Of a stretch of 64,000 nt of DNA, positions 1 through 10,241 are shown one piece after another. Both the position numbers and the translations under genes were made by a program. The DNA is from Cymodocea nodosa (taxonomy: Eukaryota; Streptophyta; Magnoliopsida; Alismatales; Cymodoceaceae): assembly GCA_036874045.1 (NCBI GenBank), contig CM072335.1, positions 13,288,001 to 13,352,000 on the forward strand, given 5' to 3'. How positions within the stretch are numbered: position 1 is the first letter of the stretch; each line of letters starts with the position of its first letter. The notes below the pieces were generated by a model. That model did no database searches and was not told the origin of the DNA. It was given only the letters and a program-made list of their open reading frames with translations.

Positions 1-60
1 TTATTATGCACATGTAGAATGGAGAAGCCGGCATTTGAAAGCTTAAAAAGGAAAATCGAA

Positions 61-410
61 GAGTTAGATAACTATCCAAATTTTCAAAGAGAGTTTCGGT
101 AAGTTACAATTTAACTATCCGAAACCTAAGTTATTGAAATTGCCACGTGTAGAATTCCAGAAAGAAGATCATTTAAGTTTCCAGAGAGTTAGAAAGATGA
201 CTATCCGAAATCTCAAGAGAGTTTCGGTGAGTTACAGTTTAACCATCCGAAACTTAAGTGAGTGAATTTCCCACGTGCAAAATTCCAGATAGATGTTCAA
301 ATAGGTTTTCGGAAAGTTAGAAAGATAACTATTCGAAAAATGGGAAGGTTTCGGTGAGTTAAATTACTAACTATCCAAAACTTAAGTTATGATTTTATAC
401 ACGTGCAGAT
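61..410 (+). promoter_or_regulatory. tandem 128-bp U3 modules with G-box cores
   Basis: The palindromic G-box core CACGTG occurs at 144-149, 272-277 and 400-405, exactly 128 bp apart. Each is preceded by the same module: a GAGAGTTAGA...TAACTATCCGAAA stretch, then TTTCGGTGAGTTA...TAACTATCCGAAACTTAAG. The arms TTTCGG-AGTTA and TAACT-CCGAAA are complementary and could pair. The 3' LTR keeps the array (CACGTG at 23121, 23270 and 23405), with the next two cores decayed to TATGTG (23533) and CATGTG (23661). The array lies upstream of the TATA box. A role as bZIP/bHLH-responsive enhancer is inferred from the known plant G-box; no expression evidence is available. Confidence 0.6.
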
Positions 411-768
411 TTGAAAGGACAACTATCGGAGACTTAAATGAAACATCAGAGAGTTACAGTAGTTAACTATCCGAAAGTCAGGAGCTCATTTCGATAAGTT
501 AAATGCAAGACTCCGATCACTTGACATTACACATGAGCAGCTTAAAATCATCACGTGACTTAGATAATAGAATATGAGTGATGAATCGGTAAGTTATGAA
601 TACTTTTCGATAAGTTATTTTTGTAACCATCTGAAAGTTTGAGATTTTTGGAAGGTTACTTATTGAACATCAGACAGAACGTTAACTTAACATATTTAGG
701 TCTGATTATTTACCAAGTACAGCAGAATACATTCATTGAAAGAAAAGATATGATCGTTATACATTTGG

Positions 769-776
769 TATAAATA
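769..776 (+). promoter_or_regulatory. TATA box of the element A LTR
   Basis: TATAAATA lies downstream of the G-box modules and about 540 bp before the LTR end, the expected place for an LTR promoter. The other LTR has the same box at 24030-24037. Transcription would start near position 800. Confidence 0.6.
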
Positions 777-1316
777 TGAGGAGTTTAAGAGAGGAATAGA
801 CGGAGATAACATATATACCACATATAGTGAGCTACACTCCAATTCCAAATATACTTGAGTCTGCAAACAGTGAAGCATATTCTAAATATCTACTACAGAA
901 AAAGCTATGTGCACCAAAACCCTGATTGAAAGACTCAAATTGTTGGTTCGTGGCTTCAACTTGAAAGTTACATTCAGTTGTTGATTTGAGTTTCGACCTG
1001 AAAACTCTAGAGGTTGGTTTACTGAAGTTTATACCTGAAAACTTCTGTGTTGTTGGTTCTTGCTTTGTCTTGAAAGCAAGTGTGTAAGTGTTGAAACACT
1101 TAGTGAAGCCCAAGTGAATCTTGGGGGTGGACTAGCCAAATTGGTGAACGACTTAAAACTTGCTGTGTGTTATCTTTCTTTACTACTTTGCATTTGTTTA
1201 ATTTCATCTCATTTCATTTCTGTTGAATCATTGATTCAACAATTGAAAGAATATAAAAAAAATTACACACATTCACCATTCACCCCCCCTCTAGTGAGTC
1301 TACCGATCCTAGCAAT

Positions 1317-1329
1317 TGGTATCAGAGTT
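1317..1329 (+). other. primer-binding site (tRNA-iMet type), element A
   Basis: TGGTATCAGAGTT starts two bases after the LTR. It matches the initiator-Met tRNA 3'-end complement used by plant Copia elements (TGGTATCAGAGC), with changes at the end. Confidence 0.85.
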
Positions 1330-1365
1330 AGGTTAATCCTTCATAAGATTTAACCATCTAGATTT

Positions 1366-1570
1366 ATGGCTCAATTTGCTGAGGGACAAAACATCCACAG
1401 ACCTCCTCTATTCGATGGTTCCAATTATAACTATTAGAAGAATAGAATGGAGTGCTTCCTTAGGAGTTCTGATGTTAAACTCTAGAAGATTGTTGTTCTT
1501 GGAACTACACTTCCAACCAACGATGTTATGAACTGGTCTGAGGAGGATGAGAAACTCATCCAGTTGAATG
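1366..1570 (+). pseudogene. gag: gag N-terminus of element A, split by element B
   Basis: ATG at 1366 opens a frame with QNIHRPPLFDGSNY, the usual N-terminal signature of Copia gag. In-frame stops follow where a Trp codon of related copies has become TAG (near 1436) and again near 1482. The frame reaches EDEKLIQLN at 1570, where element B is inserted, and resumes at 17917 with the next residues of the same gag. Element C (minus strand, ATG at 28867) carries the uninterrupted version of this junction. Gag would form the virus-like particle; this copy cannot. Confidence 0.85.
1566..1570. repeat. left target-site duplication of element B
   Basis: GAATG precedes the TGTAGG end of element B, and GGATG follows its other end at 17917-17921. 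The 5-bp size is normal for Copia integrases, with one substitution between copies. Confidence 0.85.
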
Positions 1571-2696
1571 TGTAGGATCGTATGGCTACACAAGAGGGGG
1601 GGTGAATTGTGTATTTTTAATATTTTCTGAAATATAATTGAAACTTTAAAACTCAAAAACAAGTCGAGACATTGTTTTCATAAAATCATTTTTATTCAAG
1701 GTTTCAATTACAATATATAATTCAATTCTCCTCAGAAATTGTAGATGCAATTATAACTCGATACCATGTATCATCTAAACAATTTCATAACTACAAATAG
1801 AGAAAACTAATTTTTGAAATTTAAAATATTTCTCCCTGTTTGAGATTTTTCTTCTTCTTCTTTTTCTTCTTCAGCAATTCTTAAGTGACAAATATCTTGT
1901 CTTTCTCTACTTCACCAAATTTGCTTTCTTCTAATACTTTAAATCTTTAGTGACATAAATAATACCTTTTCTGCTTCACTGAATTTTCTTTCACCTGAGA
2001 GATTTTCCCAAAGAGGTGTTTTTAATCCCTGAAAAAGATTTTTCTTTTGGTGTGCAGGGATAGTTTGATCCCTGAAAAGATTTTCGTTTTGTGTGTAAGG
2101 ATAATTTGATCAACGAGAATTCTATGCCTTTTATACTGTATGTTAACTTCATACATATCCTCCACGTTTAATCACTACCAGTTTTCCACTTCTCTACGTC
2201 TTTTCTTTTTCCTTCATCGAAACACACACGTTTTGACCCATGTTTATATTTTGAATTTTCTTTAATCATCAGTCTTAGATCTCTGAAAAATTTCCTACAA
2301 AATAAACTTTCTCGTCCAAAGAATTTTCCATCGAGTTTAATAATAAGTCGTTACTTTAATGTTAACTAAACAAGTAACACAAGTATATATAACTTAACGA
2401 GTTCCTCATGTGCCATTTCACGTGACAATTACTGTAGCTAACTCAATGAACTAAGTCCGTGGTGTTATGCTAACTCAACGAACCAACTTAACCTTTCTTT
2501 CGGAAGGTTAAACGATAACTCACTGAAAATAGTTTAAGTTTCGAATAGTTAAGGTTGTAAGTCACCGAAAAACTCTTTATACCAAAAAACTAGTGAGACA
2601 CATGTCAAGTCCTGAAAACATGACTTAAGTTACCTTTCGGATAGTTACGACTGTAAGTCTCCGAAAAAACTTTAACTCACTGATTCAGTAATAAAC
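1571..2696 (-). repeat. truncated 3' LTR of element B
   Basis: This matches 16170-17310 and the LTRs of B2 from the TGTAGGATCG end, then breaks after AGTAATAAAC near 2696. The missing part is the U3 (about 600 bp), the PPT side, and the C-terminal part of the accessory ORF. A TATA box (TATAAAAGG, minus strand, 2127-2135) remains. The break is followed by a few bases of unclear origin before the accessory ORF sequence resumes near 2710-2733. Confidence 0.88.
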
Positions 2697-2732
2697 TCGA
2701 TGGAAAATATAGTTCTTTTCAACTTGCTGCAT

Positions 2733-3257
2733 AAAGGTTTTCTACTTTAATTCTTCTAAGGCACTTTCTATTGCAACAGCCTTTCGAAGACTGTCAACTT
2801 TTGTTTTGTCTACAGCAATATTTGATTCTACTTATTTTGAATATAAAGGGGTAGGGATAGCTGATTCATGCTCTTCCTCAAATGCATGTAATCTAGTACC
2901 ATTTATTGGTATTTGAGGAGTTCTAGTTGAAGAATCTACACCTTTTTCCAAATAATTTGCATACTGCTCGAGAAATGTAATCTCAGCACATTTCATTCTG
3001 TATTCTCTATCAAATTTACTACGAATACCCATGTATGTAATATTTGCATCATTATTTTGGAGTTCTTGTCTAACTTCATTTAGTATACCTTCAGGAAAGA
3101 AATATTCACTATAAATTTCTACTAACCTTTTGTCCACTCGAAATATTTTCTTGAACCAAGTGCATGGAACTTCATCATTCTCTATTTCTTTTCCTGTTGC
3201 ATCTCCTCTGCTTTTACCTTTTCCTTTGCCATGACCTTTGTAGAACTTAGAGACCAT
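2733..3257 (-). pseudogene. accessory ORF of element B (N-terminal part, truncated)
   Basis: ATG at 3257 gives a protein starting MVSKFYKG followed by a Gly/Lys/Arg-rich tract (GKGKGKSRG), then a mixed charged region with MGIRSKFDREYRMKCAEI. An in-frame upstream ATG at 3281 exists, but B2 and B share the start at MVSK. B2 has the same protein at 46806-49064, where it continues into a C-terminal domain lost here by the deletion at about 2700. It sits between pol and the 3' LTR in the same orientation, the place of the env-like ORF in Sireviruses. No signal peptide or membrane segment is visible. Its function is unknown. Confidence 0.7.
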
Positions 3258-4850
3258 CGTCGCAGGTTGTAACAACAACAAGCGGGAAAGATTTTCTTGA
3301 CAAAGTTTACAAATAACCTAAGTGCCTGTGTAATAAGTGTTTAAATAGGGTTTTTGGTGAATAACTCTATGTGAAGAGAAGTCAAGTTTAGATATTAAAT
3401 AAATATTAAATAAGGTTTATTCAATCAAGGTACCCGAAATATTCAAGTATAACTTGTTAAGTTAATTAACCTAACAAGTAAAACGCTATCTAGAGGTAGA
3501 TTTACACGTTACCTTATCTAACATAACGTCTAGTTAGTACACTTAAAACAAGTTTTGGATGCTTCCAACTAAAACATTCTGAAAACAACACACATGCTAA
3601 ACTTAACATTATCTTGAGAACATTTTAAACTATTTGAACATTTTTTTCCTTTGAATCTAAAATAGTTTGTTTGTCTTTTTAAATTATTTCATCAAGATTT
3701 TAAGAGGACATTAATTCAAATTAACCAATATTTGTATTTTGAATTATATTAATCTATTTTCGACATTGGTAATCTTCCCCCTACAAATATACTTCAAATA
3801 TATTCAATAAAAATACAAACTATACTTGTAGTGACAATAGATGTTAAGTATAACTATACTTTTAAATTTTCTTTTCAGAGACTTCCGTTATTCTGACATC
3901 ATCAAAAATGATTTCCAGAATCAATTCTTACTGTATATGAATCAAAACACAACTTTGAACTCAATGTGATTAATTCAAAGAGAATAAAAGAATGTATCTC
4001 AAATAAACATTTTCAAAAGTACTAATGTTGATTCAATAAATCAGTAGTCATATTGGTAGAAACTATATGTGATTCAAAAATATCTGTAATTAATGAAACA
4101 ACTTTTTTTAAAAAAAAAAAAGAAGTAAATATTGATAATTTTCTTTAAAAGTTAGTTTGAAAAGCTTGAATCATACAAGAGCTTTCTAATGTACCTGTGT
4201 AATGAGCTTTCAGTCAACAATCCCAGATTTGATCAGGACCTTAGGTTGCCAGATTTAAAGAATCTTTTTTCAGGACAACAATCCTTACATACCTATCTAC
4301 TCAAGTACAAAAGGCTTGTGATCAAACCGATCAACAAACTCTCAAAGATTTTCACTTTGTAAGTACTTTTCATTTTAAGCACAGTATATATGTATTCCAT
4401 TAATATAGATGCAATAAAACACAAATCTCATACAATTTTTACTTCTATGATTGTACTGAGAATATGAATCAGTTTCAATAAGCTTATACTTTTCATTAAC
4501 AGTTTAAGATGAGTTACATATAACTTATTCTACAAGTTTAATCAATTAAGTCAAATTTATGCATGATCATATGCATTTTCCTTGATTCAAAGAAAACATT
4601 TAATCAAAATTTCAGAATGTTAGAAGTATTTAATGTTTTTCATTTACACTTCCACTTAAAATTGTAAAAACCATTAAAATTGATAAACTACTTAAAATTA
4701 ATAAGATACTACTATGATTTTACAATAAATACATAGTATCTTAAGCAGCAGTTTAGATATTACTTTAGATATTTATAATAAGTATATAATATCTATGAGG
4801 TGAACAACATCATCAATAATATTTATCTTTTTATGTGGAGTTTAAGAATT
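3258..4850 (-). other. post-pol spacer of element B with TATA-like box and internal purine run
   Basis: This non-coding spacer lies between the pol stop and the accessory ORF start. It is conserved in B2 (49065-50652) and more distantly at 42453-43980. On the minus strand it contains a purine run GTAGGGGGAAG (3774-3784), LTR-like motifs such as TTAACCTAACAAGT (about 3465-3480), and a TATA-like CTATTTAAAC (about 3340-3349) some 85 bp before the accessory ATG. No gene is seen. Confidence 0.55.
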
Positions 4851-5641
4851 TTACACATCACATAGCCTACAAATACCTAAATTTAATCTAATGTTGTAGA
4901 ATGTATTTTCGTCTAGAGGTTTTGTAAATATATCAGCTAATTGATTTTTACTAGACACAAATTCTAATTTAATTTTTCCTTTAATTACATTATCTCTTAG
5001 AAAATGATGTCTAACCTCTATATGCTTTGCTCTTGAATGTAATACAGGATTTTGGAAGGATTTATTGCAGAACTACTATCGCAATAAATCTCAATTGTAT
5101 CATAAGATAATCCAAAATCTTCTAAAGTTTGCCTTATCCACAGAATTTGAGTGCAACATAGTGCAGCAGCAACATATTTAGCTTCTATAGTAGAAAGTGC
5201 TACACAGTTTTGCTTTTTACTAAACCATGACACCAAATTATTTCCCAATAATTGACATGTGCCACTGGCACTCTTTCTATCAGATTTAGATCCTGCATAA
5301 TTAACATCAGTATATCCTATAAGATCTATTGAACTATCCTTAGAATAATACAATCCAAAATTTTTAGTTCTTTGTATATATCTAAATATTCTTTTAACTG
5401 CAATTAAGTGCGATTCTTTAGGATAAGATTGAAATCTAGCACAAACACACACAGCAAACATAATATCAGGTCTATTAGCAGTCAAATAAAGTAAAGAACC
5501 AATCATACTTCTGTATTTTTTTTGATCTATAGATTTTCCTATGTCATCAATATCTAACTTTAAAGAAGTACTCATAGGAGTTCCTCGAATCCTTGTATCA
5601 TTAAAATTAAATTTCTTAAGCATTTCATCTACATATTTTTC
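4851..5641 (-). pseudogene. pol: RNase H domain of element B pol
   Basis: The frame contains the Copia RT-RNase H linker MIGSLLYLTANRPDI and RNase H motifs IGYTDVNYAGSKSDRKSASG, WFSKKQNCVALSTIEAKY (usual Glu-Ala-Glu changed to Glu-Ala-Lys) and YCDSSSAI. A frameshift near 5047 breaks it. The remaining tail ([16 protein letters not shown] type, ending GICRLCDV) can be read in another frame to a stop at 4851. The domain would remove the RNA strand during reverse transcription. Confidence 0.85.
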
Positions 5642-7259
5642 CTAATTTAAAAATATACTTTTTTCCATTTGCTTAATTTGAAGTCCTAGAAAATATGAAA
5701 GTTCTCCTATCATACTCATTTCAAACTGATTAGTCATCTCTTCAGAGAATATTTTTATCAACTTATCAGAGGTTGCTCTAAAGATTATATCATCCACGTA
5801 TATTTGAACAACAATCTGATCTTTACCATCTCTCTTAATAAATAGAGTATGATCCACTTTTCCCATGATATAGCCTTTTTCTATTAAAAAAGTAGACAAT
5901 CTTTCATACCATGATCTAGGTGCTTGCTTCAAACCATATAAGGCTTTCTTCAATTTATACACAAAGTCAGGATTTTTAATATCTTCAAATCTAGGTGGTT
6001 GTTTTACATAGACTTCTTCATTAATTAAACCATTTAGAAATGCACTCTTTACATCCATTTGATATAATTTAAAATCCATATAACAAGCATAGGCCAATAA
6101 TATTCTAATACTTTCTAACCTAGCCACAGGAGCAAATGTTTCATCATAATCTAATCCTTCTTCCTGTGTATACCCTTGTGCAACTAATCTAGCTTTATTC
6201 CTTATAACTTGACTAGTTTCGTTAGTTTTGTTTCTAAAGATCCACTTTGTACCTATTATAGACTGATTTTCTGGTGGAGAGACTAATTCCCATACATCAT
6301 TTTTGATGAATTGATTTAGTTCTTCTTGCATTGCCACTATCCAATTTTCATTAGATAATGCTTCTTGTATATTCCTTGGTTCCACTATAGAAACAAACAT
6401 ACACATACTATTTAAATTTACTGAAGCTCTTGTTTTAACTCCCTCATTAATATTACCAATGACTTGAGTAATGGGATGTGACGAAGAATAACGCCAATTT
6501 CTCTGATTTTCCTCAATATTCTCACCAACATCTAAAGGTACATTACTTTCATCATTAGTTTGATCATTTAAGTTCATATTTTTGATTTTCTCAGATAAAT
6601 CATCAATCTCTATTTTGAACTCTAACTCTTTTGGAAGATTGATCAAATCATCATTATCAGCTTTAGATTGAGATTCTCTAAAAGAATTTTCATTGAAGCT
6701 TACATGGAGGGTTTCTTCAATAGTCCTAGAAGTCTTGTTATATACTCTATAGGCTTTACTTCTAGTAGAGTAACCTACAAAAATTCCTTCATCTGATTTG
6801 GCTTGAAATTTATCCCTTTTATCCTTAGTATTAAGAAGAAAACACTTGCAGCCAAATGGTTTCATATAGGAAATTTTTGGAACCCTATTAAACATAATTT
6901 CAAAAGGAGTTTTATTAACATGAGGTCTTAAATGACTTCTGTTAATAACATAACAAGCTATATTTACTACTTCAGCCCAAAGTTTTTGAGGTAACTTATG
7001 TTCATTCTTTCTCTCAACAACACCATTTTGACACGGTACTCTTGGAAAAGAAAATATGTGATCAATGTCATGCTCATTACAATAATTATCCATTTGATCA
7101 TTATCAAATTTAGTTCTATGATCACTTCTAAGTTTTTAAATAGAGATACTCTATTCATTTTGAACAAAATTGCAAAACATTTTAAACTTTTCAAAAACTT
7201 CTGTCTAGAAAATATGCCCAAGTGTATCTAGAAAAGTCATCTACTAAAACAAATACATA
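5642..7259 (-). pseudogene. pol: integrase C-terminal half and reverse transcriptase of element B
   Basis: A long open frame (7093-5642, 483 residues) begins inside the integrase core (FSFPRVPCQNGVVERKNE, with the catalytic Glu). It runs through the integrase C-terminus (FGCKCFLLNTKDKRDKF, GIFVGYSTRSKAYRVYN) and the RT. RT motifs include GTKWIFRNK, KARLVAQGYTQEEGLDYDETFAPVARLE, MDVKSAFLNG, KALYGLKQAPRSWYERL and the catalytic VQIYVDDIIF. The upstream part of the integrase (7100-7259) is frameshifted. These motifs are of SIRE type. This is the best preserved RT in the window, but the flanking frames are broken. Confidence 0.88.
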
Positions 7260-8367
7260 TCATTTACCACCAAGACTCATAATTCTTGTTGGTCCAAATA
7301 GATCCATATGTATAAGTTCTAAGACTCTCTTGCTTGAAATATCAGTTTTGGATTTAAAAGAGTTTTTATGAAGTTTACCTAACTTACATGCATCACACAT
7401 AAAGTACTTTGAGTATTTAATCTTTGGTAAACCTCTCACTAAATATTTTTTTGATAGATTATGTAACAGTTTCATATTTATATGCCCAATCCTTCTACGC
7501 CACAGATATGTATCACTAGTTTCAACTAGCAAACATGAATTTAAATCAACTGCATCAAAAGGTAAAGATAAAATACATACAAAACCTTTTCTTTTAGCAA
7601 TAAACTTAATTTCATATGTATTTTTATCAATTATTTTGCATACATTATCTTCAAACACTACATAATATCCATTTTCAGTTAGTTTAATGACACTCAGCAA
7701 ATTAAATCCTAGGTTTTCTACATATAGTACATTCAAAATAACACAAGTGGGAGTTATTTGAACATTGCCCATACCTATGATTTTATCTTTGCTTTTGTTT
7801 CCAAATGTTACACTTCCTTTCATGGTATTTGTAAAATTTTGTAGTAGACTTTTCTATCCGGTCATGTGACTTGACGCTCTACTGTCCAAGATCCATTTTG
7901 ATGTTGTTTCCTCCTACAACACAAATTAAGAAAAACTTTTTCTTGGTACGCAATGTTGTTGAGGACCAAGTTCATTAAACGCATATTTCTTCTTTTTGTT
8001 TAAAAATAGTTTAACATTATCATTTAAATTCTTATTAGTTGTAAGTACTATTGATTTATTTTTAACATCATACTTACTTATACCATTATTGCTCTTATAA
8101 TCATTCTTTTTGTTTTCAAGTGTAGTATAATCAAGAACAAACAGATTTTTATCAGATGTTAATTTATTTTGGTCATGCTCATAGATTTCAGTAAGTTCAT
8201 ACCAAGATTTTGTACTTGTATTTTAATTTTCAGTGTATACAAAATCCTTTTCCGCACAAAAATTTTCAGATTTATCACATGCAGAATGAGTAATTGGTCT
8301 AATACCAGTGTATTGAATTACATGCTCAGGTTTCTGAATTTTCAGTTTACTACAATTATTTGAAATT
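7260..8367 (-). pseudogene. pol: protease and GAG-pre-integrase region of element B
   Basis: This is the stretch downstream of the Harbinger insertion. It carries a degraded protease site WILDSRASSHMTG (the Asp-Ser-Gly triad altered to Asp-Ser-Arg; B2 still has DSGA), the [15 protein letters not shown] region and the HHCC pre-integrase zinc-binding region (RRIGHINMKLLHNL...CDACKLGKLHK). Stops lie near 7905 and 8224. The open part, 7823-7260, is 187 residues. Normally the protease matures Gag-Pol and the HHCC domain supports integration. Confidence 0.85.
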
Positions 8368-8370
8368 TTA

Positions 8371-8386
8371 GGGGCTGTTAGTGCAC
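8371..8386 (+). repeat. left terminal inverted repeat of the Harbinger element
   Basis: GGGGCTGTTAGTGCAC pairs with the right end, with two mismatches in 16. The core TTAGTGCA recurs just inside at 8472-8479 and 8520-8527, each after a CC(T)AT-GGGGTTT stretch. These are candidate subterminal transposase-binding repeats. Confidence 0.85.
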
Positions 8387-9104
8387 GTTGGAAAGTTCAA
8401 ACGGAAAGGAAATGGAAAGTTCAGAAGGAAAGGAAATAGAATGTCTGGAATGTAAGAATTTCCATAGGGGTTTAGTGCATCTATCGGAAAGTTCAGAAAG
8501 TTAGAATTCCTATGGGGTTTTAGTGCACGCCAGAATGTTTGGAAATTGAAAAAATAATGAAATAAATTATAATACACTACTCAAAATTGTGTAATTGATA
8601 CATTAATTTGTAATTTTATATTTACACCTAAAAATAATATTAATTTATTTGATATTCAAATATAATTATGTACATTAAATGTTTTTAATTATACATTAGG
8701 AAATATAGAATAATAATCATCAAAATGCAAAAGGTCCCTAAAAGATAAGCATACTTAAGACCATTAAAAATCTACATCTTCATTTTTTCTTTGTAAATTA
8801 AATTTTATTATTATTTTTATTATTAATTCTTAGATATATATGTCTAATATTATTCTCTCTTTTTCTTAAATTTTTTATATTATTTTAATTATTATATTAT
8901 ATTTTATGTGTATTTATAATTTTTTTAAAAATAATATAAAGATGTTATATCATTATTAATCCATTGTTTACCATTATTATTTTAATATATATGTATGTAT
9001 ATTTACTTAACTTGGGAAAACCGAGAATGTATTTGTTGAGCAGAAGAATAAAATATTTAATGATATATTATTATTATTTACATATTTACTTATTGGAAAA
9101 CGGT
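8387..9104. other. subterminal and downstream non-coding part of the Harbinger element
   Basis: The first 150 bp hold GGAAAGGAAA/GGAAAGTTCAGAA repeats and the TTAGTGCA repeats. The rest is AT-rich. No gene is seen. Confidence 0.5.
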
Positions 9105-9900
9105 TGAACCGTAAATATATTGGTTCAAACGATAGATTATAAACTATTAATATTTATTAATATTGAAAACGGTTGAATCGATGATCTTTCGGTTCAACCG
9201 ATAATTTATGTTATATATATATATATATATTAATCGGTTGAGTAGAGGGCTTTGCATATTTGTAATTTTTTATGATATTTTTGAATTGGTTGAACCGAAC
9301 ATGTTCGGTTCAACCGATACTTTTTATATATATAAAGATATATATATATGTATAACATAAATTAGTATCGGTTGAACCGAACATGTTCGGTTCAACTGAT
9401 ACTTTTTATATATATAAATATATATATATACATATATAAGCATCGGTTGAACCGATAATGTTCGGTTCAACCGATACTTCTTATATATATAAATATATAT
9501 ATTTGTATTGGTTGAACCGAACATGTTCGGTTCAACCGATACTTTTTATATATATAAAGATATATATATACATATATATAAGCATCGGTTGAACTGATAA
9601 TGTTCGGTTCAACCGATACTTCTTATATATATAAATATATATATTTGTATCGGTTGAACCGAACATGTTCGGTTCAACCGATACTTTTTATATATATAAA
9701 GATATATATATACATATATATAAGCATCGGTTGAACCGATAATGTTCGGTTCAACCGATACTTCTTATATATATAAATATATATATTTGTATCGGTTGAA
9801 CCGAACATGTTCGGTTCAATCGATACTTTTTATATATATAAATATATATATATGTATATATATTTTTTCAATTGGTTGTTTAGGAAAACCGATACTTTAT
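9105..9900. repeat. array of CGGTTGAACCG palindromes with a 142-bp higher-order period
   Basis: Eight near-palindromic units of about 36 bp, each made of the arm TATCGGTTGAACCGAACA and its reverse complement, lie between about 9280 and 9830. AT-rich (TATATA)-type spacers of roughly 26-40 bp separate them. Two unit types alternate: a GAACATGTTC centre and a GATAATGTTC centre. Matching points recur at 9441/9583/9725 and 9505/9647/9789, all 142 bp apart. Looser copies of the half-site extend left to about 9105. Every unit could form a long hairpin or cruciform. The array lies downstream of the transposase gene inside the Harbinger element. Confidence 0.9.
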
Positions 9901-10241
9901 ATATATATAAATAAATATATATATATGTATATGTATTTTAAACTAAATTGTATTTAAAGATTAAAATAATAAGAATAATTTATAATCTATGGTTTGAACT
10001 AATAGATTTAAGATTTCAACCAAAATATATTATAAAACACTACCTAAAATTATGTAATTAATACATCAATCTGTAATTTTTTGAATTGAAAATGAAAATA
10101 ATATTAATGACTTGAAAAAGTATACATGCTCTAATTATTACAACATAAATTTAAAAAGTAGTCTAAAAGTACAAAGCATCCAAAGTTTTACGACATCAAT
10201 CTACACAATAGTCCAAAGATACAAAGCATTCTACTTATTAC
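9901..10241. other. non-coding AT-rich stretch, 3' side of transposase
   Basis: (TATA)n-rich sequence grading into the 3' untranslated part of the minus-strand transposase gene. Nothing else is recognised. Confidence 0.5.

Larger units (their letters stand above)
1..1314 (+). repeat. 5' LTR of Sirevirus-type Copia element A (left end outside window)
   Basis: This stretch aligns along its whole length with 23262-24576, the 3' LTR of the same element, so the window opens about 530 bp inside the LTR. It ends in CTAGCA at 1309-1314, directly before a tRNA-iMet-type primer-binding site. The last 40 bp contain the C-rich TTCACC/CCCCCCTCTAGTG block that is also found in antisense at the ends of the B, C and E LTRs here. 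Short open frames inside it (for example 1060-1353) have no family features and are treated as non-coding. Confidence 0.93.

Noticed and set aside
1317-1329. tRNA gene
   Set aside because: Only the short complement of a tRNA 3' end is present at each LTR edge; no cloverleaf or internal promoter boxes surround it.
1060-1353. Open frame in the LTR of A (also at 24321-24756)
   Set aside because: It overlaps LTR end, primer site and, in the second copy, antisense integrase; its sequence follows the repeat and not codon constraint.
9280-9830. CRISPR-like regular array
   Set aside because: The repeated units are palindromes with similar AT spacers that also repeat; the sequence is plant DNA inside a transposon, and there are no unique spacers.
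9324-9957. Open frames over the palindrome array (9324-9524 minus, 9742-9957 plus)
   Set aside because: They are translations of TATATA and palindrome repeats (runs of Tyr and Ile) without any family pattern.
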